Origin: Patulibacter americanus DSM 16676
GTDB lineage: Bacteria; Actinomycetota; Thermoleophilia; Solirubrobacterales; Solirubrobacteraceae
DNA: 64,000 bases
Reading direction: 5' to 3'
Assembly (NCBI RefSeq): GCF_000420025.1
Contig: NZ_ATUD01000002.1
Location: forward strand, 310,001-374,000
Shown here: piece after piece, positions 34,112 to 41,935 of the stretch
Layout: each line of letters starts with the position of its first letter
How positions within the stretch are numbered: the stretch's first letter is position 1
Notes under the pieces: generated by a model
The model's database searches: none
What the model was told of the DNA's origin: nothing
The model's input: the letters and a program-made list of their open reading frames with translations, nothing else
Made by a program: the position numbers and the translations under genes

Positions 34112-34606
34112 ATGGCGCCCCGCATGCCGTGGAGCAAGGCTCCCGAACCCGTCCACGTCCCGTCGGTGACGCCCCAGCGCGCCGCCCTGGACGACGAGCG
34201 CCGCCGGCTGGCCGAGCTCGTCGCCGAGAGCACGTGGGACCTCGGCGGCCTCGTCTACGAGATGGCCGTCCGCGACCACTTCCGCGTCGACGTCCTGACC
34301 CAGCGGGCCGCCGAGCTGCAGCGCCTCGACGCGCGCCTGAGCGAGGTCGAGCGCCTCGTCGCCGACCACGAGGGCATCGGCGGGCACTGCCGGTTCTGCG
34401 GCGCGCCGCACGGCCGCTCGGCCGAGTTCTGCTGGAGCTGCGGCGAGCGACTGCTCGTCCGCCAGGTGCTGGGCACGATCGAGGGCACCGTCGCCGCGCC
34501 GCCCGTCTACCACGCGCAGCCCGCCGCGACAGGCCCGGACCAGCCCACGCGCGAGCAGGCCGTCGTGCCCGGCGACGCGTACGACCCCTCGCCCCGCGAG
34601 GGCTGA
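34112..34606 (+). CDS. coiled-coil zinc-ribbon protein of the pst operon
   Basis: A 164-residue cytoplasmic protein starting one base after the preceding stop. The first half (~20-90) is a predicted coiled coil or helical hairpin (ALDDERRRLAELVAESTWDLGGLVYEM, LTQRAAELQRLDARLSEVERLV). The second half has a zinc ribbon GHCRFCGAPHGRSAEFCWSCGERL, then a Pro-rich tail. No TM helix is present. Architecture resembles small scaffold or regulatory proteins; with PhoU missing, one could imagine a link between transport and the sensor, but that is speculation. It is the last clear pst-operon gene before the leaderless promoter of holA. Confidence 0.7.
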   Translation: MAPRMPWSKAPEPVHVPSVTPQRAALDDERRRLAELVAESTWDLGGLVYEMAVRDHFRVDVLTQRAAELQRLDARLSEVERLVADHEGIGGHCRFCGAPHGRSAEFCWSCGERLLVRQVLGTIEGTVAAPPVYHAQPAATGPDQPTREQAVVPGDAYDPSPREG

Positions 34607-34659
34607 CCGCCCGCCCGTGGCCCGCCGCCGCCCCGAGGGCGCCGGCGGGCCGCAGGCCG

Positions 34660-34665
34660 TAGCCT
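34660..34665 (+). promoter_or_regulatory. -10 element of holA, leaderless-type
   Basis: TAGCCT lies 8 bases before ATG 34674, with no ribosome binding site. Confidence 0.5.
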
Positions 34666-34673
34666 CCGGGGCC

Positions 34674-35654
34674 ATGGCCGTCTGGTTGCCCGCGTACCTC
34701 ATCCACGGCGACGACCACGACCGCGTCGGCGAGCGGCGCAACCGGATGAAGGCCTCCGCCGAGCTCGAGGTCGGCCCGGAGGGCGTGGAGCACCTGGACG
34801 GCGATGCCGCCACGCCGCCAGCGATCGCCGCGACGCTCTCCGCGATGACGCTCGGCATCGGCCGCCGCTTCGTCCTCGTCGACGGGGTGGAGAAGTGGAA
34901 GGAGGCCGAGGTCGTCGAGCACCTCGTGCCCGTCCTGAAGGTCCTCGACGGCGCGACCACCACGGTCGCCTTCGTCGCGATGGAGGACAAGCGCCAGCAG
35001 GTCGCACCCGCGCTCGTGGCCGCCGTCGACAAGCTCGGCGGCGCGCAGGTGACGGAGGAGGCCCTGAAGGCCCGCGACCTGCCGCGGTGGGCGAAGGAGC
35101 GCGCGGCGCAGCTCGGCATCGAGCTCGACGGCGCGGGTGCCCAGGCACTTGTGGCCCAGGTCGGCGAGCGGCGCGTGCGGCTGGAGCGCGAGCTCGAGAA
35201 GCTGGCGCTCGAGCACGGCCAGGGCGCGCGGCTGTCGACGCGCGACGTCGAGGAGGCCGTCGCCGACGGCGCCGAGCAGCAGGTGTGGGGGCTCGTCGAC
35301 GCCATCGTCACGGGCGACCGCAAGGCCGCCGTGGCGTCGTACCTCGCCCTCCGTGCCCAGGGCGAGCCGCTGGCGCGCCTGACCGGCCTGCTCAACTCGC
35401 GCATGCGGACGGCGCTCGAGATCGCGCGCCGGCTGGACGCGGGGGAGGACCGAGGGCAGATCGCCCAGTCGGCGCGGATGCCGCCCTGGCAGCTCGATCG
35501 CCGGATCTCCGAGGCCCGCGACGCGGGGTCGGCCACACTCTCGACGGCCGTGGATCGCCTGGCCCGCCTGGAGCTCGCGGCTCGTGGCGACAGCACGCTG
35601 GACCCGGACACCGAGGCGATCCGCACGATCGGTGCGGTGACCGCGCGGCGCTGA
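34674..35654 (+). CDS. holA: DNA polymerase III delta subunit
   Basis: Clamp-loader subunit that opens the beta sliding clamp. It has 326 residues, normal for the family. The start ATG 34674 was chosen over GTG 34617 since it begins directly with WLPAYLIHGDDHDRVGERRNRM, the family's opening YLI-G-D motif. Other elements include LGIGRRFVLVDGVEKWKE (equivalent of the delta DNA-holding region), EERGAQ-like ERAAQLGIEL, GERRVRLERELEKLAL, and VWGLVDAIVTGDRKAAV in domain III. A promoter-like TAGCCT is placed for leaderless transcription. It stands alone between the pst operon and a convergent hydrolase gene. Confidence 0.93.
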   Translation: MAVWLPAYLIHGDDHDRVGERRNRMKASAELEVGPEGVEHLDGDAATPPAIAATLSAMTLGIGRRFVLVDGVEKWKEAEVVEHLVPVLKVLDGATTTVAFVAMEDKRQQVAPALVAAVDKLGGAQVTEEALKARDLPRWAKERAAQLGIELDGAGAQALVAQVGERRVRLERELEKLALEHGQGARLSTRDVEEAVADGAEQQVWGLVDAIVTGDRKAAVASYLALRAQGEPLARLTGLLNSRMRTALEIARRLDAGEDRGQIAQSARMPPWQLDRRISEARDAGSATLSTAVDRLARLELAARGDSTLDPDTEAIRTIGAVTARR

Positions 35655-35729
35655 GGGTCCCGTGCTGAGGCCCCGGCGCTGACGGCACCCGGCGCGACAC
35701 CGGGGCGCAGGCCCGCGGGAGCCTGGCGC

Positions 35730-36524
35730 TCAGCCGCCGGTGTGCCCGAGGATCAGCTGCGCCGTCTCGAGCGGCACGTCGAGCTGCGGGGCGTGGGCGA
35801 CGCCCTCGAGCTCGATCCAGTCCGCCTGCGGCATGACGCGCCGGAGCCGGCGGGCGGCCGTGGGCCACGGGAGCAGGCGGTCGGCGGTGCCCCAGACGAT
35901 CCGCACGGGGCAGTCGATCCGCTCCGCTTCGACGACGTAGGGATCGCTGGCGGCGAAGGCGAGCATCGGCAGCGCGTCGCAGCGCGCGACGCCCAGGACG
36001 AGGTGCGCCACGAGGTCGGCGGGCAGACGCTCGGGGCGCGAGGTCAACAGCTCCGTGGCGCGACGACGGCCGGCCGCGGTTGCGGCGATCGCCCCGGCGT
36101 GGGGTGCCAGGGCCTTCGTCGCCTCGTGCATCGCGGTCTGCGCCGCCAACGTCCGGCCGAGGGTGGGGTCGTTCGGCTCCCAGCCGCCGGCGGGGGCGAG
36201 GGCGACGACGGAGCGGGCTCGGCCGCGCGCGGCCAGCTGCAGGGCGACGAAGCCCCCGAGGGAGTTGCCTGCCACGTGCGCGGTCTCGAACCCGGCGTCG
36301 TCCATCGCCCGCTCGACCGCGTCGGCCATGGTCGCGTGGGAGACGGCGTCCTCAAGCGGCGGTCCGCCGGCGTGGCCGGGCAGCGTGGGGGCGAGCACGT
36401 CGTGATGACGCTCGAGGGTCGGAAGGACGAGCTCCCAGGTGCGCCACGTGTCCATGAACCCGTGGAGGAGGACGAGCGGCTCGCCGCTGCCGCCACGATG
36501 GGCGGGGGTGAACGAGAAGCTCAC
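35730..36524 (-). CDS. alpha/beta hydrolase
   Basis: A 264-residue soluble hydrolase. LVLLHGFMDTWRTWE contains the oxyanion HG; the nucleophile elbow is GNSLGG (Ser about 93); WGTADRLLPW carries the likely acid and GVAHAPQLDVP the catalytic His. The length and lid region fit esterases or C-C bond hydrolases of the epoxide-hydrolase-like superfamily; the substrate cannot be told. GTG 36524 is the start; no strong ribosome binding site. It is convergent with holA with a 75-base gap. Confidence 0.85.
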   Translation of the reverse strand: MSFSFTPAHRGGSGEPLVLLHGFMDTWRTWELVLPTLERHHDVLAPTLPGHAGGPPLEDAVSHATMADAVERAMDDAGFETAHVAGNSLGGFVALQLAARGRARSVVALAPAGGWEPNDPTLGRTLAAQTAMHEATKALAPHAGAIAATAAGRRRATELLTSRPERLPADLVAHLVLGVARCDALPMLAFAASDPYVVEAERIDCPVRIVWGTADRLLPWPTAARRLRRVMPQADWIELEGVAHAPQLDVPLETAQLILGHTGG

Positions 36525-36605
36525 GGCGTGGTCCGTCGGCGCATCGGGTGGGTGGCCCGTCGAAGGGCCGGCGGGCGGGGTGCGCCGGCCTTCCGGAACG
36601 ACGAA

Positions 36606-36628
36606 ACGGCCCGTCGTGGACGAGCCGT
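36606..36628 (-). terminator. possible terminator after rpsT
   Basis: On the minus strand, a short inverted repeat ACGGC/GCCGT ends with TTTCGTC, 51 bases after the rpsT stop. Weak; the remaining 150-base gap holds nothing else recognised. Confidence 0.3.
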
Positions 36629-36678
36629 CATGCGGGCGCTCAGGGGCGCGGGTGCGGGCGTGGGGCCCGCGAGGAGAC

Positions 36679-36948
36679 TCAGGAGGCGGAGGCGCGCTTG
36701 GCCAGGCGCGTGGCGCGCGCGACCTTGCGGGAGCCCGTGTTCCGGTGCAGCGCGCCGGACTTGACGGACTTGCCGACGAGGCTCACGTACTTGGAGTGCG
36801 CGGTCGCGATGGCGTCGGCCTCGCCGGCCTTCACCGCGTCCTCGAGGTGACGGAACTGCGTCTTCAGTGCCGACGTGTAACGCCGGTTCTCCAGGCGCTC
36901 CCGCTCGGAACGGAGGATGCGCTTCTTCTGCGATGCGATGTTTGCCAT
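36679..36948 (-). CDS. rpsT: 30S ribosomal protein S20
   Basis: Binds 16S rRNA in the body of the small subunit. It has 89 residues, starting MANIASQKKRILRSERERLENRR, the hallmark S20 N-terminus, then SALKTQFRHLEDAV and a basic C-terminus with GALHRNTGSRKVARATRLAKR. ATG 36948 is fixed by that N-terminus; TACTAT at 36967-36962 makes a good -10, giving a leader of only a few bases. Divergent from murJ across 190 bases. Confidence 0.97.
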   Translation of the reverse strand: MANIASQKKRILRSERERLENRRYTSALKTQFRHLEDAVKAGEADAIATAHSKYVSLVGKSVKSGALHRNTGSRKVARATRLAKRASAS

Positions 36949-36961
36949 AAGCCGACGAGGG

Positions 36962-36967
36962 ATAGTA
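36962..36967 (-). promoter_or_regulatory. -10 element of rpsT
   Basis: TACTAT lies 13 bases before ATG 36948, placing the transcript start about seven bases before the gene. Confidence 0.5.
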
Positions 36968-37124
36968 GCGGCGACCCCCCGGTCCGTGCGTGCCGCCCCT
37001 CCCGCGCGGGCGAGGGGTGGGCGGCGCGACGCCCGCGTCGCCGGGGACGGGCCCGTCGCCGGAGGGCCCTCCCCGGGTCGAGGCGGCCTGGGGGCGAGCG
37101 TGCGGCTCGTCCGCTCCGGGAGCG

Positions 37125-37130
37125 TAGGAT
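37125..37130 (+). promoter_or_regulatory. -10 element of murJ, leaderless-type
   Basis: TAGGAT lies 9 bases before GTG 37140. Confidence 0.45.
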
Positions 37131-37139
37131 GCCGCACCG

Positions 37140-39707
37140 GTGCGTGAGACCGAGGACCGACTCCACGCCGCGGTCCCCGCGGATCCGTCGCCCGTCGGCG
37201 GCGCCGCCGAGGGCGTCCTGTCCGAGAACGAGGACGCCGGGGGCGCGGCGGGCCGCGCACGGAACACGATCATCTTCTCGGTCGCCACGGGGTTCTCGCG
37301 TGTCGCTGGCCTGATCCGCGAGATCTTCGCGAGCTTCCTCTACGGCGCGTCGGGCGCGGCCTCGGCGTTCACCCTCGCCTACGCGGTGCCGAACCTGCTG
37401 CGGAGCCTGTTCGCGGACATGGCGCTCTCGGCGGCGTTCGTGCCGGTGTTCTCCGAGCTGCTCGAGCAGAAGAAGCGCCGCGAGGCGCTCCTGCTCATGT
37501 CGACCCTCTTCTGGGTCCTCCTCGGCGGCCTCACGATCCTGACCGCGGTGGCGATGGTGACCGCCCCGCTGTACATGCCGCTGTTCGTGGGCGAGGCCGT
37601 GAGCGACAAGCTCGGCTCGCAGGCCGACAGCCTCACGGTCGGGCTCTCGCAGGTCATGCTGCCGACGGTCCTGCTGCTGGGCATCAACGGCCTGTTCGTC
37701 GGGGCCCTCAACGCCTACGACCACTTCACGATCCCGGCGCTCTCGCCGCTGGTGTGGAACGTCGTCATCGTGGTCGTGAACCTCGCGCTGCTCCCGGCGT
37801 TCGGGGGATCGGGCGAGACCGACGCGATCTACGCGCAGGCCATCGGCGTGCTCGTCGGCACGGCCGTCCAGCTCGGCATGGCGGTGCCCGTGCTGCGGCG
37901 CTACGGGATCCGCCTGGTGCCGAAGGTCAACCTCCAGGACCCGCACCTGCGCCAGGTCCTGACGCTCATGGTCCCCGTTGCGCTCTCGCTCGGGTTGATC
38001 AACTTCAGCGCGCTCATCGACTCCATCCTCGCCTCCCGCGTGTCGGACGACGGACCCCGCGCGATCGAGGCGGCGTTCCGCCTCTACATGCTGCCCCAGG
38101 GGGTGTTCAGCGTCGCGATCGTGACGGTGCTGTTCCCGGTGCTGAGTCGCGCGGTGGCCCGGGGCGACCGGCCCGGCCTGCGGGGCCTCATCGGCAGCGG
38201 CATGGGCCAGATCCTGGTGCTGCTCGTGCCGATCGGGATGCTCTTCGCGAGCCCTGTCATCGCGCACGACATCATCCAGACCCTCTACCAGTACGGGAAG
38301 TGGACGGACGCGAACACCGACGCCGCGGCCACCGTCCTGTCGTTCCTCGGCCTCAGTCTCGCGCTCAACGGCGTGAGCCTGCTCATGAGCCGCACGTTCT
38401 TCGCGCTGCAGCGCCCGTGGGCGAACACGGGCCTGGCGCTCGGCAGCCTGGCCGTGAACATCGCGGTGTCCTTCGCCCTGTACCGGCCGCTCGGCCTCGC
38501 GGGCATCGTGATCGGCACGTTCGTGGGCAACGTCGTGCTCGTGGGCCTGCAGATCCGGCTCCTGCGCAAGGAGACCGGCGGGGCGCTCGGGCTGCTGCCG
38601 GTCCTGCGTTCGTTGCTGCAGGTGCTCGTGGCCTCGGTGGTGGCCGCGCTGGCCGCCTCCGGTGTCGCGCTCGTCGGCCGGATCGCGACGGACGCCCTGG
38701 GCGTCGGCACGCCCGCCACCGTGGTGACCGTCCTGTACCTCGGCCTGGCCATCCTCGCGGGCGGCGTCGTCTACGTCGGTCTGGCGCGCGAGCTCGGCCT
38801 GAGCGAGCTCGAGCAGGCCGGCGGTCGGTTCGTGCGGCTGTGGGCGCGCGTCGAGCGGCTCCTGCTCCGCCTCCCCGGCGTGCGGCAGGCCGTCGCGGTC
38901 GTCCGCCGGCCGGTCGTCCGCAGCGCCGGTCGTCGCGCCGACGCCGTCCTGTCCGTCCTCGCGCTGCCGATCGGCTGGCTCGCCCGCGTGGCCGAGGTCC
39001 TGTCCCGTGCGCTCGTGGCGCTGGTGCCGGCGGGCCCTGGGCCCGCCACCGCGGGAGCCGGGCCGGGACCCACCGCGCCGACACCGTCTGGGCCGTCTGG
39101 TCCCGTCGCGCCGCCGTCGCAGCCGCGCGGCCGGGGGCGCCAGAACGCGCCGCCCGTCGAGGACGCCCCGGCCGCCGGCCCGGACGACGAGACGCTGCGC
39201 CACCGCGACGACCGGGCTTCCGACGCGTCGGCCCGGGCGGTCCCGCCCGCCGACGGACCGTGGGAGGACGACGCCCCGTCCCCCGAGTCCCGCCGTCCGC
39301 GGCGGTTCGGCCGCCGCGCCCCGGAGCCCGCCCCGGAACCGGAGCCCCTCGAGGACGAGGCCCCCGACCTCTACGACGCCGCCGAGGACTGGCCGACGAT
39401 CGGGCAGCGCGGGGGAGAGACCCTCGACGTGCCGTGGCCCGGCGTGGAGCGGGCCCAGGACGACGACCCCTACGCCGAGCCGGAATGGGGCGACGACGTC
39501 GCGCCGTCGCGGCTCGACGTCTACGGGATCGAGCTGCCCGAGGGCACGCAGCGGACCCCGGAGCAGGAGGCCCGCGCCGCGCAGCGGGAGCAGGCCAAGC
39601 GGCTGATCGCGGCCCGCGAGGCCGCGCTGGAGCGGATGGCCGAGCGCGAGCGTCGTCGCAAGGCGCAGGACGAGCGTCGCGGCCGTCGCGGCCGCCGCCG
39701 CGACTGA
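37140..39707 (+). CDS. murJ: lipid II flippase MurJ with long acidic C-terminal tail
   Basis: Flips the peptidoglycan precursor lipid II across the membrane. It has 855 residues, far longer than the usual ~510-550. The membrane core (~40-560) has the MurJ/MviN signatures: ARNTIIFSVATGFSRVAGLIREI, ASAFTLAYAVPNLLRSLFADMALSAAFVP, LPTVLLLGINGLFVGALNAY, and RTFFALQRPWANTGLALG. The final ~250 residues are disordered: Pro/Gly/Ala, then Asp/Glu/Arg-rich, with a tail ending in Arg-rich KAQDERRGRRGRRRRD. Such extended tails occur in other actinobacterial MurJ, which can carry kinase-like and extracellular domains; none is visible here. GTG start with a leaderless-type -10. Confidence 0.93.
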   Translation: MRETEDRLHAAVPADPSPVGGAAEGVLSENEDAGGAAGRARNTIIFSVATGFSRVAGLIREIFASFLYGASGAASAFTLAYAVPNLLRSLFADMALSAAFVPVFSELLEQKKRREALLLMSTLFWVLLGGLTILTAVAMVTAPLYMPLFVGEAVSDKLGSQADSLTVGLSQVMLPTVLLLGINGLFVGALNAYDHFTIPALSPLVWNVVIVVVNLALLPAFGGSGETDAIYAQAIGVLVGTAVQLGMAVPVLRRYGIRLVPKVNLQDPHLRQVLTLMVPVALSLGLINFSALIDSILASRVSDDGPRAIEAAFRLYMLPQGVFSVAIVTVLFPVLSRAVARGDRPGLRGLIGSGMGQILVLLVPIGMLFASPVIAHDIIQTLYQYGKWTDANTDAAATVLSFLGLSLALNGVSLLMSRTFFALQRPWANTGLALGSLAVNIAVSFALYRPLGLAGIVIGTFVGNVVLVGLQIRLLRKETGGALGLLPVLRSLLQVLVASVVAALAASGVALVGRIATDALGVGTPATVVTVLYLGLAILAGGVVYVGLARELGLSELEQAGGRFVRLWARVERLLLRLPGVRQAVAVVRRPVVRSAGRRADAVLSVLALPIGWLARVAEVLSRALVALVPAGPGPATAGAGPGPTAPTPSGPSGPVAPPSQPRGRGRQNAPPVEDAPAAGPDDETLRHRDDRASDASARAVPPADGPWEDDAPSPESRRPRRFGRRAPEPAPEPEPLEDEAPDLYDAAEDWPTIGQRGGETLDVPWPGVERAQDDDPYAEPEWGDDVAPSRLDVYGIELPEGTQRTPEQEARAAQREQAKRLIAAREAALERMAERERRRKAQDERRGRRGRRRD

Positions 39708-39713
39708 GGCCGG

Positions 39714-39739
39714 CTGCCGGTCCCGGCCGGTGCCGGCAG
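39714..39739 (+). terminator. stem-loop after murJ
   Basis: CTGCCGG (39714-39720) pairs with CCGGCAG (39733-39739) shortly after the murJ stop. Confidence 0.5.
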
Positions 39740-39824
39740 GCTGCTGGGCGCGCGAGCGCGCGGCGAGCGTTTCGCCGGGGGCCGCACCGGGGTACCCGCG
39801 GGCCGAACCACGATGGAGGCCCTG

Positions 39825-40088
39825 ATGACCCCCGCACCCGACGCCAGTGTCGATCCGGATCAGCACCCCGAGGTCCCCACCCCCGACACGGGCCGCGAGA
39901 CCGTGATGCCCAACCGCCATGCGGGCGAGCCGGCCCAGCATCCCGGTCCGGACGAGGACGACCCGGACCGCGGCCCCGCGACCACCCCGGACCCGCCCGG
40001 TCCGCACCCGGATCCCGACCCGGACCCGACGACGCCGCCGGACCCGATCCCGGACCCGCAGCCGCAGGACCCGTCCGTCTCGACCTGA
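39825..40088 (+). CDS. Pro/Asp-rich small protein, unknown function
   Basis: An 87-residue ORF starting at ATG 39825 with GGAGG five bases upstream; the overlapping ATG 39813 would add four residues. The sequence is of low complexity with Pro, Asp, and few hydrophobics, including a PDPDPDPTTPPDPIPDPQ stretch. It has no signal peptide, TM helix or known domain and must be unfolded. It lies alone between murJ and a convergent ATPase. The ribosome binding site makes translation plausible, but such GC-rich low-complexity ORFs may also be chance. Confidence 0.45.
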   Translation: MTPAPDASVDPDQHPEVPTPDTGRETVMPNRHAGEPAQHPGPDEDDPDRGPATTPDPPGPHPDPDPDPTTPPDPIPDPQPQDPSVST

Positions 40089-40172
40089 CGTTCGCACCCG
40101 CCGTTCCCCCGGGGGCGCGGCCGGGAGGCTCCGTCGGCGTCGCGCCCGCCGCGCGGCCACGGGCGGCGGGTC

Positions 40173-40970
40173 TCAGTCGTCCTCGGCCAACAACCCGTCG
40201 AGGACGCGCCCCGGATCCGCGAGGAACGTCCGGGTGAGCCGCACCGGCGGTGCGTCGTCGAACGCGATCTCGCGCAGGCCGTCCTCGTCGCAGAGCAGGA
40301 TGCGCGCGCCGGGGTAGGCGAGCAGCAGCGGCGAGTGCGTCGCCACCACGAACTGGGAGCCCTCGCCCGCGAGCGCGTGCATACGACGCAGCAGCGTCAA
40401 CACGTTCTGAGGCGAGAGCGCCGCCTCCGGCTCGTCGAGCACGTAGAAGCCCTGCGGGCCGAAGCGGTGCAGCACGATCGCGAGGAACGACTCGCCGTGC
40501 GAGACCTCGTGCAGCGAGCGCCCGCCGTAGGAGTCGAGCACCCCGAGCTCCTCGAGCGCGGTGGCGAGCGTGAAGACGCTCTCGGCGCGCAGGAAGAAGT
40601 CGCTCTTCGGCCGCCGCGTCCCGCGCACCACCTGCAGGTGGTCGCCGAGCGGTGCGTGCGACTCGCGGGTGGCGTGGCGCATGTTGCGGCCGCCGCCCTC
40701 CGCGTTGAGTCCGCACGCCACCGCGATCGCCTCGACCAGCGTCGACTTGCCCGAGCCGTTCTCGCCGACGAGGAACGTGACCTGCGGGTGCAACGCGACG
40801 CCGTCGCGCAGCGCACCCACCGCCGGCACCCGGGCGGCGTGCCCGAGCTGGGCGTCCGGGGTGCCGTCGATCAGGCGCACCTCGCGGACCATCGCCTGCT
40901 CCACGCCGCCGCGGCGCGTGCGGATCTCGCGCAGGATCGCCTCCCGCTCGGCGCGGCTGTGCAGGGCCAT
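40173..40970 (-). CDS. AAA-type ATPase, ABC/SMC-like single-domain
   Basis: A 265-residue cytoplasmic ATPase. Walker A is [17 protein letters not shown]; the signature-like SHGESF precedes Walker B GFYVLDEPEAALSP, and ATHSP is the H-switch. It has no coiled coil, TM or nuclease domain, so it belongs to the compact predicted-ATPase group (AAA_21-like) of unknown role. ATG 40970 was chosen for GAGG at a proper distance; ATG 40979 is in frame upstream. It is a clear paralogue of the gene at 41936-42814; the two flank the SRPBCC/ArsR pair. Divergent from that pair. Confidence 0.85.
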   Translation of the reverse strand: MALHSRAEREAILREIRTRRGGVEQAMVREVRLIDGTPDAQLGHAARVPAVGALRDGVALHPQVTFLVGENGSGKSTLVEAIAVACGLNAEGGGRNMRHATRESHAPLGDHLQVVRGTRRPKSDFFLRAESVFTLATALEELGVLDSYGGRSLHEVSHGESFLAIVLHRFGPQGFYVLDEPEAALSPQNVLTLLRRMHALAGEGSQFVVATHSPLLLAYPGARILLCDEDGLREIAFDDAPPVRLTRTFLADPGRVLDGLLAEDD

Positions 40971-41017
40971 GGCGGGCATCCTCGCAGGAGCCCCGCCCAG
41001 AATGCGTAACCGAAAGG

Positions 41018-41059
41018 TTGCACGACGTCGGCGCAATGTGTAAGTTCGCGGTTACACAT
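41018..41059 (+). promoter_or_regulatory. promoter and operator of the SRPBCC-ArsR operon
   Basis: TTGCAC (41018-41023) and TAAGTT (41041-41046) are 17 bases apart, a good vegetative promoter. A perfect 8-base inverted repeat, ATGTGTAA (41036-41043) with TTACACAT (41052-41059), covers the -10. A second small repeat AACC-GAAA-GGTT lies over the -35. The regulator encoded downstream is the natural repressor; that pairing is inferred. Confidence 0.75.
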
Positions 41060-41085
41060 CAATCCCCGAGCACCGGAGGCACACC

Positions 41086-41553
41086 ATGATCCAGGACACG
41101 ATCGAACGCGAGATCGACATCGAGGCCCCGCCCGAGCGGGTTTGGGCGCTCGTCACCCAGGCGGAGCACCTCGGCCGCTGGTTCGGCGACGCCGGCGCGT
41201 CCGTCGACCTCCGGCCCGGCGGCGCGCTGGCCTTCCGGTGGACGGAGCACGGCGAGACCGACGGCCGCGTCGAGGCGGTCGAGCCCCCGCACCGGTTCAC
41301 GTTCCGCTGGCGCGCCCCCGGCGAGTTCGGGTACGGGGAGGGGCCCCTCGGCCCGGAGAACTCGACCCTCGTGGAGTTCGCGCTCACCCCGCACGGCGCG
41401 GGCACCCGGCTGCGCGTCGTGGAGCAGGGGTTTGCCGCCCTCGCCGGTGCGGACGAGGCGCGCGGCCGACACCGCGACGGCAACGTCCGCGGGTGGCAGG
41501 CGGAGCTCGGCGAGCTGGCGGAGTACGCGACGGGCGCGACCGCGGGTGCCTGA
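41086..41553 (+). CDS. SRPBCC-fold (AHSA1-like) protein
   Basis: A 155-residue single-domain protein: IEREIDIEAPPERVWALVTQAEHLGRWFGD opens the START/AHSA1-like fold, followed by GGALAFRW, HRFTFRWRA, TLVEFALTPHGAGTRLRVVEQGF and GWQAELGELAEYA, all family hallmarks. Such proteins bind hydrophobic small molecules in a deep pocket. ATG 41086 has GGAGG upstream. It overlaps the next gene by eight bases; pairs of AHSA1-like and ArsR proteins are common and usually self-regulated. The ligand is unknown. Confidence 0.9.
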   Translation: MIQDTIEREIDIEAPPERVWALVTQAEHLGRWFGDAGASVDLRPGGALAFRWTEHGETDGRVEAVEPPHRFTFRWRAPGEFGYGEGPLGPENSTLVEFALTPHGAGTRLRVVEQGFAALAGADEARGRHRDGNVRGWQAELGELAEYATGATAGA

Positions 41554-41908
41554 GCTCCTCGACCCCGACGCTCCCGAGCTGCAGGTCTTGGCCGCGCTGG
41601 CGGACCCGACGCGGTGGCGGGTCCTGCAGCTCGTCGCGCAGGACGGCGAGGCGACGGCCACGGCCGTCGCCGAGCGGCTGCCCGTGAGCCGGGTAGCGGT
41701 CGTCAAGCACCTCGGCGTGCTCGACCGGGCGGGACTCGTGGTGGGACGGCGGCAGGGGCGCGAGGTGCGCTTCGCCGTCCGGCCCGAGCGGCTGGCGGGC
41801 GCGGCGCGCGAGCTCGACGCCGTGGCGGCACGCTGGGACGCCCGGCTCGCGGCCCTGAAGCGGCTGGCCGAGGCGCCGGATCCGCCGCCCGGTGAGCCCG
41901 TGGCGTAA
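41546..41908 (+). CDS. ArsR-family transcriptional regulator
   Basis: A 120-residue winged-helix repressor. The HTH is seen in LAALADPTRWRVLQLVAQDGEATATAVAERLPVSRVAVVKHLGVLDRAGLVVGRRQGREVRFAV. No metal-binding Cys pair is present, so it is not a typical metal sensor. GTG 41546 overlaps the SRPBCC gene by eight bases, which indicates coupling. It probably binds the palindrome at 41036-41059 and represses its own operon. The C-terminus is short and Pro-rich. Confidence 0.9.
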   Translation: MPELLDPDAPELQVLAALADPTRWRVLQLVAQDGEATATAVAERLPVSRVAVVKHLGVLDRAGLVVGRRQGREVRFAVRPERLAGAARELDAVAARWDARLAALKRLAEAPDPPPGEPVA

Positions 41909-41935
41909 CGCCCGGCCCGTCGGATCCCGGGGTCG

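Noticed and set aside
36864..40160. Minus-strand ORF of 1098 residues
   Set aside because: Antisense to murJ; composition dominated by Arg/His/Glu, no motif.
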